The position numbers and the translations under genes were made by a program. Positions 8,217-10,168 of a stretch of DNA of 10,168 nt are shown here, in pieces. The notes beneath the pieces are model-generated. The model did not search any database and was not told the origin of the DNA. It saw only the letters and a list, made by a program, of their open reading frames with translations. The number at the start of each line of letters is the position of its first letter. The stretch's first letter is position 1. Source of the stretch: Acidobacteriota bacterium (GTDB taxonomy: Bacteria > Acidobacteriota > Terriglobia > Acidiferrales > UBA7541); the NCBI GenBank assembly GCA_003224515.1, contig QHZC01000230.1:1-10168 (forward strand), read 5' to 3'.

Positions 8217-8660
8217 TGGAGTAATGAGAATTTGCTTACGCGCTCTGATGGCCGCGATCGTAAGGTGAGGGCGGAATGCCAACCGCGAGCGTCGCAAACA
8301 AATGAGAGGGGGAAGTGGCATAGAGCAGCTATCCCGCGAACATAAAAGAAAAGCCGCATTTCAGAGATACCAGCATTTCTCTTGAGGATGTTGTGAGAGG
8401 GATGCTTGTTTGTTCGTCATCAGCCACGTCCAAATTGCCAACGTGTGAATCCGGACTGGCAAACTGCAGGCCGAGGCCGGTTGTCCCGCAGATTCCGGTC
8501 CTTTTAGTCCGCCCGTCATACTGGATCCAGACGCGAAGCCGTTCGGATAGGTGAGAGAAAATAGTCTCGGTTCCTTTAAACCAGGTGCGAGGGCATTTGT
8601 TCACAACCTTCAATCCCGTCCCCATCGTTCGTCATTCTTAATGGCAGCCTGTGGCCCAAG

Positions 8661-8691
8661 ATTAGACCGTTTGGCAGACCAACTGTCTAAT
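8661..8691. promoter_or_regulatory. Long imperfect dyad, candidate regulator binding site
   Basis: Left arm ATTAGACCGTTTGG and right arm CCAACTGTCTAAT flank CAGA. The outer seven bases pair perfectly, and the inner GTT/AAC and GG/CC also pair, with one mismatch and one bulge. No T-tract follows on either strand, so it is unlikely to be an intrinsic terminator. It lies 171 bases before the LysR start and inside the divergent gap, so it is a good candidate operator, possibly for the neighbouring LysR protein. It could also fold in RNA. Confidence 0.45.
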
Positions 8692-8781
8692 AGATTCTTA
8701 AGCTGGGATTGGTAACAAACCTAGATTGACCCTTTTCATCGTTTCGGTGAGAAACAGAGCGCTAGAGGAAGGGCCGATCCT

Positions 8782-8810
8782 GGGAGCACGCCTAGCGAAG
8801 GGCGTGTCCC
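8782..8810 (+). promoter_or_regulatory. Hairpin in the probable 5' leader of the LysR gene
   Basis: GGGAGCACGCC pairs with GGCGTGTCCC around the loop TAGCGAAG, giving a GC-rich ten-pair stem with one bulged G. It ends 52 bases before the LysR ATG. It could act in the mRNA leader or as a DNA dyad. No poly-T follows, so it is not an evident terminator. Confidence 0.4.
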
Positions 8811-8862
8811 CTCACAACGAATTTTAGATATAAAACGGCAACTTGAGATATTTTAGCTGCCT

Positions 8863-9753
8863 ATGGACCTCAGACAATTGGAGATGTTCATTGCGGTGGC
8901 CGACAATGTCAGCTTCACCGGGGCCGGTCGGCAATTGCACGTCGCGCAATCAGCCATCAGCCGGAAAATCGGATTGCTCGAGGATGAATTAGGCGAGCGA
9001 CTTTTCAAGCGGGTTAAGAAGAGAATTTTCATAACCCCCGCAGGGGAGACGTTCCTTCGGTACGCGCGGAGAATTTTTCAAGATCTGAGGAACGCGACGC
9101 TGGAGATCTCAAAGTTTAGGCAACTTGAGTGGGGATATCTGAGAATAGGCGCGGGCATGATGGCTTGCATTTACATCCTGCCTCCGGTTCTCGAAAAGTT
9201 CAAAGCACTTCATCCGCGGATTGAGCTGGAAATTGCCACCGGGGCCACGGACGCACTGCTTTCGAAGCTTCGAGACAACTCCCTCGATATCGGCGTGCTC
9301 ACCTTGCCTATCCGAGAATCCGATCTGCAAGTCATTCCATTGTGCACAGAAGAGATGGTAGTGGTAGTAAGCAGGAAACATCCCACGCTGTCCAAGAGAC
9401 GTTGGATCCAAGCAAAGGAGATTCCCGAACACCCGCTGATCATTTTTTCAAAAGAAACTCACACCCGCGGCGTTCTTGAGAAGTTCTTCCGTGAGGCGGG
9501 AATCGAACCTCGAATCCTCATGGAGACGGAGAACGTCGCTACAATAAAGCCGCTCATTAAGATCGACTTGGGGATCAGCATCATTCCGCTCCGTGCCGTG
9601 GCCGAAGAATTGAAGCGAAAAGAGTTGCATTGCTTGAGGATTCGCGGCCACCGGGTAACGCGGGACGTAGGACTGGTCTTCCTGAAGTCGAATGATACTC
9701 CTAAGGTGCTCTCAGAGCTGATTCGATTGTTCAAGGATGTTCAAGCGAACTGA
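8863..9753 (+). CDS. LysR-family transcriptional regulator
   Basis: A 296-residue LysR-type regulator of standard length. An N-terminal winged helix-turn-helix spans residues about 1-60 (MDLRQLEMFIAVAD, TGAGRQLHVAQSAISRKI, LGERLFKRV, TPAGE). It is joined by a linker helix to a periplasmic-binding-protein-like effector domain from about residue 92 (RIGAGMMACIYILPPVLEKF, DIGVLTLPI, HPLIIF, LGISIIPLRAVAEEL). No cofactor can be deduced from the sequence. The ATG at 8863 gives the canonical LysR N-terminus; the ribosome binding site is weak (no clear GGAGG). It is transcribed away from the exported-hydrolase block. LysR proteins commonly control divergent neighbours and themselves, so it probably responds to a breakdown product of the locus substrate. 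That role is inferred from position only. Confidence 0.95.
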   Translation: MDLRQLEMFIAVADNVSFTGAGRQLHVAQSAISRKIGLLEDELGERLFKRVKKRIFITPAGETFLRYARRIFQDLRNATLEISKFRQLEWGYLRIGAGMMACIYILPPVLEKFKALHPRIELEIATGATDALLSKLRDNSLDIGVLTLPIRESDLQVIPLCTEEMVVVVSRKHPTLSKRRWIQAKEIPEHPLIIFSKETHTRGVLEKFFREAGIEPRILMETENVATIKPLIKIDLGISIIPLRAVAEELKRKELHCLRIRGHRVTRDVGLVFLKSNDTPKVLSELIRLFKDVQAN

Positions 9754-9817
9754 CGCATCCGCAGCATCACACGCATAACACAAGAACCACGTCTTTCTGT
9801 GCTGTCCGCCGGAAAGC

Positions 9818-9838
9818 CTCTCCGAGGGTTTCGGAGAG
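9818..9838 (+). terminator. Candidate terminator hairpin after the LysR gene
   Basis: CTCTCCGA and TCGGAGAG form a perfect eight-base stem around the loop GGGTT, 65 bases after the LysR stop codon. The position suits transcription termination, but no T-run follows, so intrinsic termination would be weak. It could instead protect the mRNA 3' end. Confidence 0.35.
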
Positions 9839-9973
9839 CTAGGTTGGTGGCCAGCGGCAGGCATGCAAAGACATATTGACGCCTCCCTCCCTTAACCCCG
9901 GCTGCCCGCAAATCCGCAGCGCCGCCGGAGCTTTGCCTCTTCGAGAGAGAGGTGGCATCGGAACATATTAAAA

Positions 9974-10031
9974 TTGACTGGAGTTTGTCGAATGATTCTA
10001 TTTGACAGAATCGTCCGCCCCCAAATAGATT
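9974..10031 (+). promoter_or_regulatory. Candidate rightward promoter with overlapping dyad
   Basis: Two sigma-70-like arrangements overlap. One is TTGACT (9974), a 17-base spacer and TCTATT (9997). The other is a perfect TTGACA (10002), an 18-base spacer and TAGATT (10026). A perfect inverted repeat, GATTCT / AGAATC (9994-10012, seven-base spacer), covers the first -10 and the second -35, as expected of an operator. A rightward gene beyond the window edge is the likely target. This is motif matching only. Confidence 0.4.
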
Positions 10032-10168
10032 ACGCCGACGCGTCTTAGAAATCAGAATCAAAGCGCTTGGACGGAATTGTTCGCAAGGCGTACCGGTTTC
10101 AAGTTCTGGGAAGACATGGATGCCGCTCAGGGAAAAAGTCGACCCTTACGGCTCGGGGACCATGGCAA

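Larger units (their letters stand above)
8174..8862. other. Divergent intergenic region between the hydrolase block and the LysR gene
   Basis: These 689 nt separate the minus-strand block from the plus-strand regulator. I see no convincing gene. The longest minus-strand frame (98 codons, 8625 to 8329) has no ribosome binding site and no recognisable domain. The region holds several inverted repeats, listed separately (8201-8216, 8661-8691, 8782-8810), plus a weaker pair TTGCCA/TGGCAA at 8435-8462. The LysR-proximal part includes an AT-rich stretch with TTTTA/TAAAA arms at 8822-8835, containing TATAAA at 8829. It could be part of a promoter or operator, but no good -35 partner is evident. The minus-strand promoter could not be placed with confidence. 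Confidence 0.6.
9754..10168. other. Non-coding stretch after the LysR gene
   Basis: No convincing gene was found in these 415 nt. The segment contains a hairpin (9818-9838), a promoter-like segment with a dyad (9974-10031) and, near the right edge, ATGs at 10116 and 10120 that open frames too short to judge before the window ends. A minus-strand frame of 106 codons (10061 to 9741) overlaps the LysR 3' end and shows no recognisable features. Confidence 0.6.

Noticed and set aside
8174..8359. N-terminal extension of the multi-module hydrolase to the ATG at 8359
   Set aside because: The 62 extra residues would precede an obvious signal peptide, and the ATG at 8173 has a far better ribosome binding site.
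8329..8625. A 98-codon minus-strand frame in the divergent gap
   Set aside because: No ribosome binding site, no domain and unremarkable composition. A real small gene cannot be excluded.
10090..10168. Possible coding start at the right edge, with a degenerate Asp-box-like VSSSGKTW in one frame
   Set aside because: The frame is too short before the edge. The motif lacks the key Ser and Asp, and lies upstream of the in-frame ATG at 10120.

Overview
The window looks like a carbohydrate or glycoconjugate-degradation locus from a free-living, probably soil or sediment, Gram-negative bacterium. The protein style suggests an Acidobacteria-like lineage: a Bryobacter/Solibacter-type LysR regulator, large exported multi-module hydrolases, and a ceramidase-like protein next to a GH3 enzyme. 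That placement comes from memory of similar families, not from a search. Planctomycetes or Verrucomicrobia are alternatives.

Layout. Three genes lie head to tail on the minus strand. In transcription order they are: a 1680-residue exported multi-module hydrolase (8173 to 3131); a 453-residue neutral-ceramidase-like protein (3027 to 1666); and a glycoside hydrolase family 3 enzyme that starts at 1517 and runs off the left edge. The gaps are 103 and 148 nt, so an operon is plausible but not proven. All three have N-terminal signal peptides, so the set probably works in the periplasm or outside the cell. Divergent from them, across a 689-nt gap with several inverted repeats, is a LysR-type regulator (8863 to 9753), the natural candidate to control the block. 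The last 415 nt have no convincing gene, but hold a hairpin and a promoter-like segment with an overlapping dyad that would read out of the right edge.

The most notable theme is the state of the catalytic sites. The giant protein begins with an alpha/beta-hydrolase module in which both the nucleophile Ser and the catalytic His appear replaced (Gly and Asn). It is followed by a second alpha/beta-hydrolase module with a plausible intact triad, a beta-rich linker domain and a GH20/GH67-like glycosidase half. The ceramidase-like protein keeps the zinc-site residues but has Ala where the amidase Ser is expected. The GH3 enzyme has Glu in place of the nucleophile Asp and Ser in place of the Lys of the KH motif. 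A working model is one exported system that deacylates and then deglycosylates a decorated glycan or glycoconjugate, with non-canonical members throughout. The substrate cannot be read from the sequence. No RNA genes, CRISPR arrays or mobile elements were seen.
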